From contig NZ_CANMDU010000002.1 in NCBI RefSeq assembly GCF_947496775.1, positions 62,001 through 126,000 on the forward strand: a stretch of 64,000 nt of DNA. The letters run 5' to 3'. This stretch comes from an uncultured Maribacter sp. (GTDB lineage: Bacteria > Bacteroidota > Bacteroidia > Flavobacteriales > Flavobacteriaceae). A model generated the notes under the pieces. The model was given only the letters and a program-made list of their open reading frames with translations. It was not told where the DNA came from and did not search any database. Positions within the stretch are counted from its first letter, which is position 1. The number at the start of each line of letters is the position of its first letter. A program made the position numbers and the translations under genes. Of this stretch, positions 26,503 to 34,070 are shown in pieces.

Positions 26503-27987
26503 CTATCGCATATTAATGTCAATATTTAAAGGTTTATCTAAAAACATATTGTCTTTAATTGGAGTAAACATTTTAGAACTAGTCATAATGGTGGCAGGCG
26601 TTTTCACCGTAAAATCTCTTTTACTAGATATACCAGTAATCTCTTGAATTGCCCTTGCTAATAAAGGTTCGTTTTGCTCTCCTAACACACCTAAGTTTTC
26701 TAAGTCTTCTTCTAATTCAATATCAGGAACTAAGCCAGAGGTATAATCATAAAAACCATCTGCATTTTCGTTTCTTCCCACTAATGGTTGAATTGCCCAT
26801 TTATTTTTTGGATTAATTTTATTTTCTCTTGATTTATGATAAATATTATTATTATCAAAATCATCCACCATGGTAATAGAAAATTCATTTTTACCCGTGG
26901 TGGTTTCTCCAATATGTACCACATCTATATATGGAGCAAGCCCATTTATTAGTAATTCACTAGAAGAAGCAGAACTGTTTGTTGCTAATACGTATACTTT
27001 GGATAAGTTTAACCTGTTTAAGTCTGTTCCAGCGGTAGTTTTGTCGGCGAATTTGTCTACTAATTGATCTTCGGAAAATTCGGATTGCCATCTACTGTTC
27101 CAACGTTGTCTTAGAAAGATATCTGTAGTGTTATCTCCAGATATCATACTAGAAAGTAAACGAGCCGAATTAACAGAGCCTCCTGGGTTGTAACGTAGAT
27201 CTAAAATCAAATTTGTAATTCCAGCTGATTTAAAATCTCCAAAAGCATTGTTTAAGTCTTCATCAAATTCATTGGTGAATCCATTATATACAAGGTATCC
27301 TATTTTTTCACCATTAACTTCGAAAGTCTTAGATAAGAATACTGGGTTTTCAGAAAGCCCTTCTATTTTAGTTAAACTAACTTCTTTATCTATAGGGTTT
27401 ATTTCATTGTTAGTTATGGTGGCCATATTTAGGGTATAAGTATCCGCATCACCAAAAAGTAAATCTATATAATTATCAAGGGTAAGAATATTGCCGTTTA
27501 CCCCTGTGAATAGCTCTCCTCTGCTAATGTCTTTTGTAGCAGCATCTGAATTAGGAATTATGTAACGAACATAGCCCAAAACCTTATCAGTATCATAAAG
27601 AACTAAACCAAATTCTAGTCCATTACTTTTTGATATTCCAGAAAGTACTTGCGTAAGTTCCGTATAATCTTCGGCATAAAAACTAAAACGATCATCCGAA
27701 TGTAGAAGATGTTTGTCAAAGAAATCTCCAGGATTTTCTTCTTTAGCTAAAAAGTCATTATAGGCCTGTATTCCTACTTCTGTATTTGGGAATTTGTCAT
27801 CCGCTAAATCGGCAACGTCTTCCTGCCAAAAATACCAAAAATTCATTGTTTTCCACATAAAATCTTGAACGATAAGATCATCGGACTCAATTTTTATGCC
27901 TCTTTTCATAGTTAGGGCATCATCATCTTTATTGCAGGAGTTAAATAAGATTCCCATAGCAAGGAATAGTACAAAATACTTTTTCAT
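26503..27987 (-). CDS. S41-family (C-terminal processing type) peptidase lipoprotein, copy 1
   Basis: A 494-residue lipoprotein. I start it at the ATG at 27987 (MKKYFVLFLAMGILFNSC, lipobox Cys18), which shares the leader ACAAAACCT with its paralogue; a longer start has no signal sense. A PDZ-like region sits at about 155-210 (ISRGELFTGVNG). The S41 core has LDLRYNPGGSVNSARLL, the nucleophile Ser in ATNSSASSSELLINGL (about 340) and the Lys base in TTTGKNEFS (about 364). These enzymes cut exported proteins near their C-termini. It is a tandem paralogue of the next gene. Confidence 0.88.
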   Translation of the reverse strand: MKKYFVLFLAMGILFNSCNKDDDALTMKRGIKIESDDLIVQDFMWKTMNFWYFWQEDVADLADDKFPNTEVGIQAYNDFLAKEENPGDFFDKHLLHSDDRFSFYAEDYTELTQVLSGISKSNGLEFGLVLYDTDKVLGYVRYIIPNSDAATKDISRGELFTGVNGNILTLDNYIDLLFGDADTYTLNMATITNNEINPIDKEVSLTKIEGLSENPVFLSKTFEVNGEKIGYLVYNGFTNEFDEDLNNAFGDFKSAGITNLILDLRYNPGGSVNSARLLSSMISGDNTTDIFLRQRWNSRWQSEFSEDQLVDKFADKTTAGTDLNRLNLSKVYVLATNSSASSSELLINGLAPYIDVVHIGETTTGKNEFSITMVDDFDNNNIYHKSRENKINPKNKWAIQPLVGRNENADGFYDYTSGLVPDIELEEDLENLGVLGEQNEPLLARAIQEITGISSKRDFTVKTPATIMTSSKMFTPIKDNMFLDKPLNIDINMR

Positions 27988-28330
27988 AGGTTTTGTTTTA
28001 TCATAAAAATACAATCAAATATTACTCCAATAACTAAATTAAGAAATTCAAGGTATTATTTAATTTGTATACTTACGTATAAAATAACGTAAATAGACGT
28101 CTAATATTTGGAAGATAAATAGAAACGTAAAAATTGCGAAAAGAAAAATAACCGTGGGAACTTTTTCTTTTTAGGTATTCAATAGTTTAGCCTGTTCCCA
28201 ATTAAAATGCACTAAGCAAAATTTGTTGCTTATGAATGCCATTTAAAGACAAGCTTTTTAGATCATCCATAGGTTAGTTGTTTTTTAATTAGGAAACAGA
28301 ACATTAAGTTTAGAGGAAATTATTTATTCT
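27988..28330. other. Intergenic region, paralogous to the S41-2/sigma promoter region
   Basis: This 343-bp stretch holds the promoter region of S41 copy 1 and the sigma remnant. Blocks such as TCAAATATTA.TCCAATAA, TATACTTACG and ATAAATAGAAA recur in the same order at 29877-29995, between S41 copy 2 and the intact sigma gene. The 70 bases after the remnant (28263-28330) show nothing I recognise. Confidence 0.7.
28207..28262 (+). pseudogene. 5' remnant of an ECF sigma-factor gene
   Basis: The last 28 bases (28235-28262) are identical to 30101-30128 inside the intact ECF sigma gene and encode its MPFKDKLFR segment. An ATG at 28207 sits at the place of the sigma start (30072), but a stop follows after two codons and the spacing differs by one base, so the copy is dead. 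The distance from the 28-nt block to the S41 start codon is 248 nt here and 247 nt at the intact copy, which shows a duplicated S41-promoter-sigma module whose second sigma gene decayed. Confidence 0.85.
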
Positions 28331-29854
28331 CTATTCAGATGCAATAGGTTTTAATAAACCATCCATTAACATAAGATTATTCATAGGTTTTGCTTCTATA
28401 GAACTACCCATTAGTTTTGCAGGATATTTTGGAGTAAAATCTATTTTAGAGGAAGTTCCTGAAATAGTATTTAATGCTAGTTCTAATAAAGGTTCATTGG
28501 TTTCTCCTAAGACTCCTAAGTTAGCTATATCTTCAAATAATTCATAATCAGGAATTAAACCACTTGTGTAATCAGAAAAACCATCCGCATTTTCATTTCT
28601 TCCTAAAAGTGGTTGTATTGCCCATTGATTGTCCGGATTAATTTTATCTTCACGTTCTGGGGAGTAGAAGTAATTATTTTCTATATCGTCTACAAATGTA
28701 TTGGAGAATTCATTTTTTCCAACTGTATTTGTGCCAATTTGGATTACATCAATATATGGTTCTAAGCCATTAATAACTAACTCACTAGAAGAAGCTGTAG
28801 ATCCAGAGGTTATTATATACACCCGATTTAAGTTTAGGGTATTTACTTGGCTTCCTCCTAAGGTTTTATCTATAAAATTATTTTCCCCTTGTCCTGGATT
28901 AAATGAAGCTTGGATTTTATCATTATATCTTGCCTTTAGAAAAAGATCTTCCGTTTTTGTTCCATATACAGAACTGGCGATTTGAATTGCAGAAGAGACT
29001 CTACCACCTCCATTATACCTAAAATCCAAAATAAGGTCATCAATATTTTCTGCTTTAAAGTCACCAAACACGTCATTTAATTGTTCATCATAATTAGCGA
29101 TAAAGGAGTTGTACATTAAATAGCCAATTTTAAGTCCATTATGTTCAATCACTTTTTTTACTAAAATAGGATCTTCTTGTAAATTTTCTTCTTTAGTTAA
29201 GTCTACAGATTTATTATTACTACTAATAACATTGTCGTTAATATCTGCCATATTTAGGGTGTAACTGTCATTAGTACCAAAAAGTAAATCTCTATAATTA
29301 CTTGTTGTTATCGTTGTTCCATTTACTCCTGTGAATAAATCACCACGTTTAATATCCTTAGTAGCAGCATTAGAATTAGGAATTATATAGGTTACATACC
29401 CAAAAACATTTTCACTATCGCTGAATCTCAATAACCCAAATTCCAAACCATTACTTTTAAAAATACCTGCAAAACGAGACACTAAATCTTCATAATCTTC
29501 ACTAACAAAACTAAAACGATCTGTAGCTGCTGCATTACCAACAATTTGAGCATGGTTATTACATATTTTATAGAAAAATTCTTCTGGATTAGAGTTTTTA
29601 GATAAATAATCAATATAATCATTTTCAGAAGCAAAGCGATTATCCGCTAAATCACTAACATCCCCCTGCCAAAAATAAAAACTATTCATTGCTTTCCACA
29701 TAAAATTTTGAACCGGATAGTCTGTAGCTAATTTAACTACAGGTATTTCTTCCGGTTTCTTTTTATTTTCTTCAATTGGGGTAGCGTTATCATCATTGTT
29801 ACACGAGTTAAATAAGATTCCAATTGCAAAGAATAGTAAAAAGTACTTTTTCAT
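28331..29854 (-). CDS. S41-family peptidase lipoprotein, copy 2
   Basis: A 507-residue lipoprotein with signal MKKYFLLFFAIGILFNSC (lipobox Cys18), almost the same leader as copy 1. A long acidic and lysine-rich linker follows (NNDDNATPIEENKKKPEEIP). The S41 core includes LDFRYNGGGRVSSAIQIAS, the nucleophile segment TSGSTASSSELVINGL and the Lys in TVGKNEFSN. Sequence similarity to copy 1 runs along the whole length, including the C-terminal PQPLLGRNENADGFYDYTSG-type block. Tandem duplication is clear; different substrates are possible but cannot be read from sequence. It is divergent from the ECF sigma gene. Confidence 0.88.
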   Translation of the reverse strand: MKKYFLLFFAIGILFNSCNNDDNATPIEENKKKPEEIPVVKLATDYPVQNFMWKAMNSFYFWQGDVSDLADNRFASENDYIDYLSKNSNPEEFFYKICNNHAQIVGNAAATDRFSFVSEDYEDLVSRFAGIFKSNGLEFGLLRFSDSENVFGYVTYIIPNSNAATKDIKRGDLFTGVNGTTITTSNYRDLLFGTNDSYTLNMADINDNVISSNNKSVDLTKEENLQEDPILVKKVIEHNGLKIGYLMYNSFIANYDEQLNDVFGDFKAENIDDLILDFRYNGGGRVSSAIQIASSVYGTKTEDLFLKARYNDKIQASFNPGQGENNFIDKTLGGSQVNTLNLNRVYIITSGSTASSSELVINGLEPYIDVIQIGTNTVGKNEFSNTFVDDIENNYFYSPEREDKINPDNQWAIQPLLGRNENADGFSDYTSGLIPDYELFEDIANLGVLGETNEPLLELALNTISGTSSKIDFTPKYPAKLMGSSIEAKPMNNLMLMDGLLKPIASE

Positions 29855-30071
29855 AGGTTTTGTTTTGTTAATAACATCAAATATTATTCCAATAAAATAA
29901 TTTTAAAGGATAAAGAATATTTATAAGTTTATACTTACGCATGTATTGTAAGTAAATAGTACTCCGAAAATAGGGACATAAATAGAAATAAAAAATTTTT
30001 TGTAACAAAATTCGTTGTACTTCGTCTTCCTTATGTAGACCAATAAATAGGTTTATAAACAACCAACTAAA

Positions 30072-30581
30072 ATGAAACAGTCAGAATTTACTAATCTGGT
30101 AATGCCATTTAAAGACAAGCTTTTTAGACTTGCAAAGCGTTTACTAGTATCTACAGAGGAGGCAGAGGATGCTACTCAAGAGGTGTTATTAAAGCTTTGG
30201 TCTAAGAATAATAAAATGGATAACTATAATAATGTTGAAGCATTTGCGATGACCATGACTAAGAATTTCTGTTTGGATAGATTAAAATCGAAACAGGCAT
30301 CTAATTTAAAGTTAGTGCATAGTAATTACGGCGATGATAATAATTCGCTTCAAAAAAAAATAGAGGCGAAAGACAGTGTCAACTGGGTAGAAAAGATAAT
30401 GGATGAATTACCTGAACAACAAAAAATGGTATTGCAATTAAGGGATGTGGAGCAATATACTTTTGAAGAAATAGAAAAATTATTAGATATGAAACCAACG
30501 GCAATACGAGTGGCATTATCTAGAGCAAGAAAAACGGTTAGAGAAAAATTAACACAAAAGCATAACTATGGAATTAAATAA
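30072..30581 (+). CDS. ECF-type RNA polymerase sigma factor
   Basis: A 169-residue group 4 sigma factor. Region 2 is at about 8-75 (FKDKLFRLAKRLLVSTEEAEDATQEVLLKLW and the DNA-melting NVEAFAMTMTKNFCLDRLK). Region 4 is at about 108-160 (LPEQQKMVLQLRDVEQYTFEEIEKLLDMKPTAIRVALSRARKTV). Its last 14 nt overlap the start of the next gene, so the two are translationally coupled. Targets probably include its own operon of DUF4252 genes. A dead partial copy lies at 28207-28262. Confidence 0.93.
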   Translation: MKQSEFTNLVMPFKDKLFRLAKRLLVSTEEAEDATQEVLLKLWSKNNKMDNYNNVEAFAMTMTKNFCLDRLKSKQASNLKLVHSNYGDDNNSLQKKIEAKDSVNWVEKIMDELPEQQKMVLQLRDVEQYTFEEIEKLLDMKPTAIRVALSRARKTVREKLTQKHNYGIK

Positions 30582-31002
30582 CATAGAAGAATTATTAGAA
30601 AAGTATTTTGATGCTACCACCACGGTTGCAGAAGAAGAAACGTTACGAACGTATTTCTCTCAAGAAAGTGTAGCTACACATCTAGAGCAATACAGGTCTA
30701 TGTTTACTTATTTTTCTACGGCTAAAGAAGAACGGTTTACAAAGAAGCTACCATTAAAACCAAGATATAATTATAATAAATGGATTAGCGTTGCAGCAGT
30801 GGCGGTTATTGCTTTTGGCCTATATTTTGGTAATACATACCATGAACAAAAATTAGCAGAGCAAAAAGAGGCAGAGTATGCATATAATGAAACAAAAAAA
30901 GCATTAGACCTTTTAGCTCAAAACTTTAGTAAGGGTACACAAAAGGTAGCTTACTTAAATGAATTTGAAGCAACAAAACAAAAAATTTACAATCACAAAT
31001 AA
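30568..31002 (+). CDS. Small membrane protein, candidate anti-sigma factor
   Basis: A 144-residue protein whose gene overlaps the sigma gene by 14 nt. Residues 1-65 are soluble and acidic (NNIEELLEKYFDATTTVAEEETLRTYF), one membrane segment lies at about 71-90 (KWISVAAVAVIAFGLYFG), and about 50 residues follow on the other side (HEQKLAEQKEAEYAYNETKKAL). Cytoplasmic N-terminus, one helix and a short periplasmic tail is the usual layout of an anti-sigma factor, though I see no ZAS zinc motif or FecR domain. The role is inferred from position. Confidence 0.6.
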   Translation: MELNNIEELLEKYFDATTTVAEEETLRTYFSQESVATHLEQYRSMFTYFSTAKEERFTKKLPLKPRYNYNKWISVAAVAVIAFGLYFGNTYHEQKLAEQKEAEYAYNETKKALDLLAQNFSKGTQKVAYLNEFEATKQKIYNHK

Positions 31003-31011
31003 TTAAAAATC

Positions 31012-31557
31012 ATGAAAAAGTTCCTAATAATAGCAGTAATAGCACTAATACCTTTAACAGGTTTCTCTCAGTCTTTGTTTGATAAATACGAAGATTTAGA
31101 TAACGTAAGTGCTGTAGTAGTAAACAAAAGTATGTTTAATCTATTAAGTAAAATAGATGTAGAGGTAGATGATCCCGAAGCAAAAGACTTTATGGATATA
31201 GCAAAGAGTCTTAATAATTTAAAAGTATTTGTTACAGAAGATAAAGCAGTATCTGCAGATATGCTTAAATCTATGAATGCATATTTAAAGACAGCAAAGT
31301 TAGAAGAGTTAATGCGGGTAAAGGATAAAGACGCTAACATAAAATTCTATATAAAAGAAGGTAAAGACGCGGACCATGTGAGTGAACTTCTTATGTTCGT
31401 AACTGGTATGAAAAACGTAGATGTAGACGTAAACGGAAGAAAATTTGAAACGGTACTTTTATCCCTTACAGGTGATATAGATTTAAATAAAATAGGTTCA
31501 CTAACAAATAAAATGAACTTACCACAAGAATTAAATAAGGCAGGAAAAAAACAGTAA
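31012..31557 (+). CDS. DUF4252 protein 1
   Basis: A 181-residue exported protein: signal MKKFLIIAVIALIPLTGFSQ, then the DUF4252 body starting SLFDKYEDLDNVSAVVVNKSMF and including KVFVTEDK, MRVKDKDANIKFYIKEG and the closing FETVLLSLTGDIDLNKIGSLTNKM. DUF4252 proteins are restricted to Bacteroidota, often come in pairs behind an ECF sigma gene, and have no known function. It is clearly paralogous to the next gene. Confidence 0.8.
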   Translation: MKKFLIIAVIALIPLTGFSQSLFDKYEDLDNVSAVVVNKSMFNLLSKIDVEVDDPEAKDFMDIAKSLNNLKVFVTEDKAVSADMLKSMNAYLKTAKLEELMRVKDKDANIKFYIKEGKDADHVSELLMFVTGMKNVDVDVNGRKFETVLLSLTGDIDLNKIGSLTNKMNLPQELNKAGKKQ

Positions 31558-31562
31558 TGAAA

Positions 31563-31651
31563 AGCCTGAATAATCAGGAATAACAAATATCATCAATCTA
31601 TTTAATAATCTATCCTAATAAAAGCCCCTTATTAATCAAAGGGGTTAGGAT
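31563..31651 (+). repeat. Two hairpin-forming repeats between DUF4252 genes
   Basis: CCTGA-ATAA-TCAGG (31565-31578) forms a short hairpin right after the first DUF4252 gene. A second structure pairs CCTAA...CCCCTT (31614-31630) with AAGGGGTTAGG (31639-31649), with a six-base bulge. Neither is followed by a T tract, so they look like RNA-processing or stability elements more than terminators. Confidence 0.4.
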
Positions 31652-31669
31652 TAAAAAAACAAAACAGTC

Positions 31670-32206
31670 ATGAAAAAATTTAGTTTAATTGTAGCAATTG
31701 CATTATTACCAGTATTTGGATTTTCACAATCTATCTTCGACAAATATGAGGATATGGATAATGTAGGAACCGTAGTCGTTAATAAAGGAATGATTGATTT
31801 GGTCAGCAAAGTTGGTAGTATGACTGATGACCAAGAAGCAAAAGATTTTGCCGATGTAGCAAAAGGTATTAAAGGTATTAAAGTATTTATTACTGAAGAT
31901 AAAGGTGTTTCTGCAAATATGGCTTCTACAGTTAAAAAATATTTAAGGTCATCCTCTATGGAAGAGTTGATGCGTGTTAAGGACAAAGATGTTAATGTAA
32001 AATTTTATATTAAAAATGGAAAAGACAAAGATCATGTAAAAGAACTTTTAATGTTCGTTTCCGGTATGAGAAATGTCGATGTCGATGGTAGAAAGTTCGA
32101 AACTGTTTTGGTTTCCATGACAGGAGATATAGATTTAAATAAAATTGGTGCAATTACCAATAAGATGAATCTACCAAAAGAACTAAACAAAGCAGGAAAA
32201 AAATAA
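31670..32206 (+). CDS. DUF4252 protein 2
   Basis: A 178-residue exported protein with signal MKKFSLIVAIALLPVFGFSQ. It follows protein 1 residue by residue in the mature part: SIFDKYEDMDNVGTVVVNKGM, VFITEDKGVSANM, MRVKDKDVNVKFYIKNGKDKDHV, FETVLVSMTGDIDLNKIG. The two differ by small indels only, so they arose by recent tandem duplication. The signal-cleavage site SQ-S is shared. The function is unknown; co-expression with the ECF sigma operon is likely. Confidence 0.8.
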   Translation: MKKFSLIVAIALLPVFGFSQSIFDKYEDMDNVGTVVVNKGMIDLVSKVGSMTDDQEAKDFADVAKGIKGIKVFITEDKGVSANMASTVKKYLRSSSMEELMRVKDKDVNVKFYIKNGKDKDHVKELLMFVSGMRNVDVDGRKFETVLVSMTGDIDLNKIGAITNKMNLPKELNKAGKK

Positions 32207-32270
32207 TAAAAATTAAATTGCAGTTATTCCTTTTAAATGGATAATTGCAATTTTTAAATCAACCAAAAAA

Positions 32271-32810
32271 ATGATAACAATAATAAAAAAAGCATTAGTT
32301 CTAGGATTTTTTTTAGTACTGGGTGCGTGCTCCTCAACCCAGAGCCTTCAAGAGTACTACGTAGATAATTATGAAAATCCTAATTTTATTTCTTTTGATG
32401 TACCAGCAAGTGTTTTGAATTTGGAGGAGGTAGATTTATCAGCTACTCAGAAAGAAGCAGTAAGCTCCTTGAAGAAGTTAAATATTTTAGCTTTTAAAAA
32501 AACACCTAAAAATGTGGAGGATTACACTGCTGAAAAGCTAAAAGTTAAAGCTATTTTAAAGAATAAAAAGTATACAGAGTTAATGAAAGTAAATACTAGT
32601 TTTGGAAAAGGTACTATTACCTATTTGGGAGATGATGATGCTATTGACGAGGTTATAGTTTATGGAGATAACAAAGAAAAAGGATTTGCTTTAATTAGGG
32701 TTTTAGGGAATAATATGAACCCAGCACATTTGGTGGAGTTAATAAAAGCCATGGAAAAATCTAATTATAAAGGAGAAGGCTTAGGAAAGCTTAAGGAACT
32801 TTTGGAATAG
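32271..32810 (+). CDS. DUF4252-like lipoprotein
   Basis: A 179-residue relative of the two preceding proteins with a lipoprotein signal (IIKKALVLGFFLVLGACSST, Cys20), so unlike them it is membrane-tethered. Shared traits are the length, the strand LNILAFKKTPKNVEDYTAEKLKVKA and a late FALIRVLGNNMNPAHLVELIKAM segment. It is more diverged than proteins 1 and 2 are from each other. It is the last gene of the ECF sigma operon, and a strong terminator follows. Confidence 0.72.
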   Translation: MITIIKKALVLGFFLVLGACSSTQSLQEYYVDNYENPNFISFDVPASVLNLEEVDLSATQKEAVSSLKKLNILAFKKTPKNVEDYTAEKLKVKAILKNKKYTELMKVNTSFGKGTITYLGDDDAIDEVIVYGDNKEKGFALIRVLGNNMNPAHLVELIKAMEKSNYKGEGLGKLKELLE

Positions 32811-32830
32811 CTATTATGTATAGCATAATT

Positions 32831-32870
32831 AAAAAACCTGTTGTGATGTAAATTACAACAGGTTTTTTTT
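32831..32870 (+). terminator. Rho-independent terminator of the ECF sigma operon
   Basis: AAAAAACCTGTTGT (32831-32844) pairs perfectly with ACAACAGGTTTTTT (32855-32868) around a 10-nt loop, followed by further T. Confidence 0.85.
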
Positions 32871-33023
32871 ATTTCCATTAGTAGCTTTAATTTTTCGATA
32901 GCTCATTTCGAAAAGGTTTACTATTAAATAATGATAAATTTAATATGTAAAATTTTATATTTTAGTGACCTTCTGTATATATTCGTGTCTAAAATACTAA
33001 ACACTAAAAATTTTTGAATTATT

Positions 33024-33839
33024 ATGGAGAACACAGACGTTAGCTCTTGGATGAGTAAAGGAATGGAATTTGTTATGGAATATGGCCCTAAAGTTATAGG
33101 AGCTATTATTATTTATATTATTGGTTCCTGGGTTATAGGTAAAATTGTTAAAATTGCCCGTAAGGCAATGAATAAAAGTAATTACGAGGAATCTTTACAA
33201 AAGTTCTTATTGAACCTTATTGGCTGGGGATTAAAAATATTTTTAATTATCATGGTAATATCTAAACTTGGAGTGGAAACAACAAGTTTTGCAGCTATTA
33301 TTGCAGCAGCTGGTTTGGCTATAGGTTTAGCTTTACAGGGGTCTTTATCTAATTTTGCAGGAGGAGTTCTTTTAATGATTTTTAAACCTTATAAAATTGG
33401 AGATTTGGTTGAGGCGCAAGGAACTTTAGGAGTAGTTAAAGAGATAGAAATTTTTACTACGAAATTAGTAACACCAGATAATAAATTAGCAATAGTGCCT
33501 AATGGAGCAATGGCTAATGGTAACATTATAAACTATACGGCAGAAGGTAAAATGCGTGTAGATCTTACTATTGGAGTTGGTTACGGAGAAGATATTAAAA
33601 AAGCAAAAGAAGTTTTAATGAATGTTTTAACGTCGGATCCTAAAGTGTTAAAAGATCCAGCTCCGTCTGTAAATGTTTCAGAATTGGCTGATAGCTCTGT
33701 GAATTTTGCAGTGCGCCCTTATTCTACTCCGGATGATTACTGGGATGTTTATTTTGGAACTTTAGAGAATTGTAAAATTGCATTAGATAATGCAGGTATT
33801 GAAATTCCTTACCCGCACGAAGTACAAATTAATAAGTAA
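33024..33839 (+). CDS. mscS: Small-conductance mechanosensitive channel
   Basis: A 271-residue MscS-type channel that releases solutes during hypo-osmotic shock. Three membrane helices are visible: VIGAIIIYIIGSWVIG (about 24-40), a second near 67-88, and the pore-lining TM3 with FAAIIAAAGLAIGLALQGSL and SNFAGGVLLMIFKPYKIGDL. The beta domain (VVKEIEIFTTKLVTPDNKLAIVPNG) and C-terminal alpha/beta domain follow. The length is close to E. coli MscS (286). It is monocistronic between two terminators. Confidence 0.94.
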   Translation: MENTDVSSWMSKGMEFVMEYGPKVIGAIIIYIIGSWVIGKIVKIARKAMNKSNYEESLQKFLLNLIGWGLKIFLIIMVISKLGVETTSFAAIIAAAGLAIGLALQGSLSNFAGGVLLMIFKPYKIGDLVEAQGTLGVVKEIEIFTTKLVTPDNKLAIVPNGAMANGNIINYTAEGKMRVDLTIGVGYGEDIKKAKEVLMNVLTSDPKVLKDPAPSVNVSELADSSVNFAVRPYSTPDDYWDVYFGTLENCKIALDNAGIEIPYPHEVQINK

Positions 33840-33860
33840 TATTAATTTATTTTTATAATT

Positions 33861-33889
33861 AAAAAGACCGCAAATTGCGGTCTTTTTTA
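33861..33889. terminator. Bidirectional rho-independent terminator
   Basis: AAAAAGACCGC (33861-33871) pairs with GCGGTCTTTTT (33877-33887). On the minus strand the hairpin touches the stop codon of the small membrane-protein gene. Confidence 0.8.
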
Positions 33890-34069
33890 GTTTTTCTTTT
33901 TTGATTCAAGAAGTAAAGTAATTATAGCTATAAAAAATATAACATAGGCTATATTCATTAAAAGATTTCCTGTTATAAAATTTAGGAACACCCAATGTAA
34001 AATTCTAACAGTACGTCCTATAAGATAAAATGCTAAAGCAATTACTACTAAATAATGCCCAGCTTTCAT
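33887..34069 (-). CDS. Small two-helix membrane protein
   Basis: A 60-residue protein that is almost entirely hydrophobic: helix one HYLVVIALAFYLIGRTVRIL and helix two LLMNIAYVIFFIAIITLLLE, ending in SKKKN, so both ends should be cytoplasmic. I do not recognise a named family; similar short two-helix proteins are frequent in flavobacteria. It begins one base after the purB stop and is certainly part of the purB transcript. A terminator overlaps its stop. Confidence 0.65.
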   Translation of the reverse strand: MKAGHYLVVIALAFYLIGRTVRILHWVFLNFITGNLLMNIAYVIFFIAIITLLLESKKKN

Positions 34070-34070
34070 G

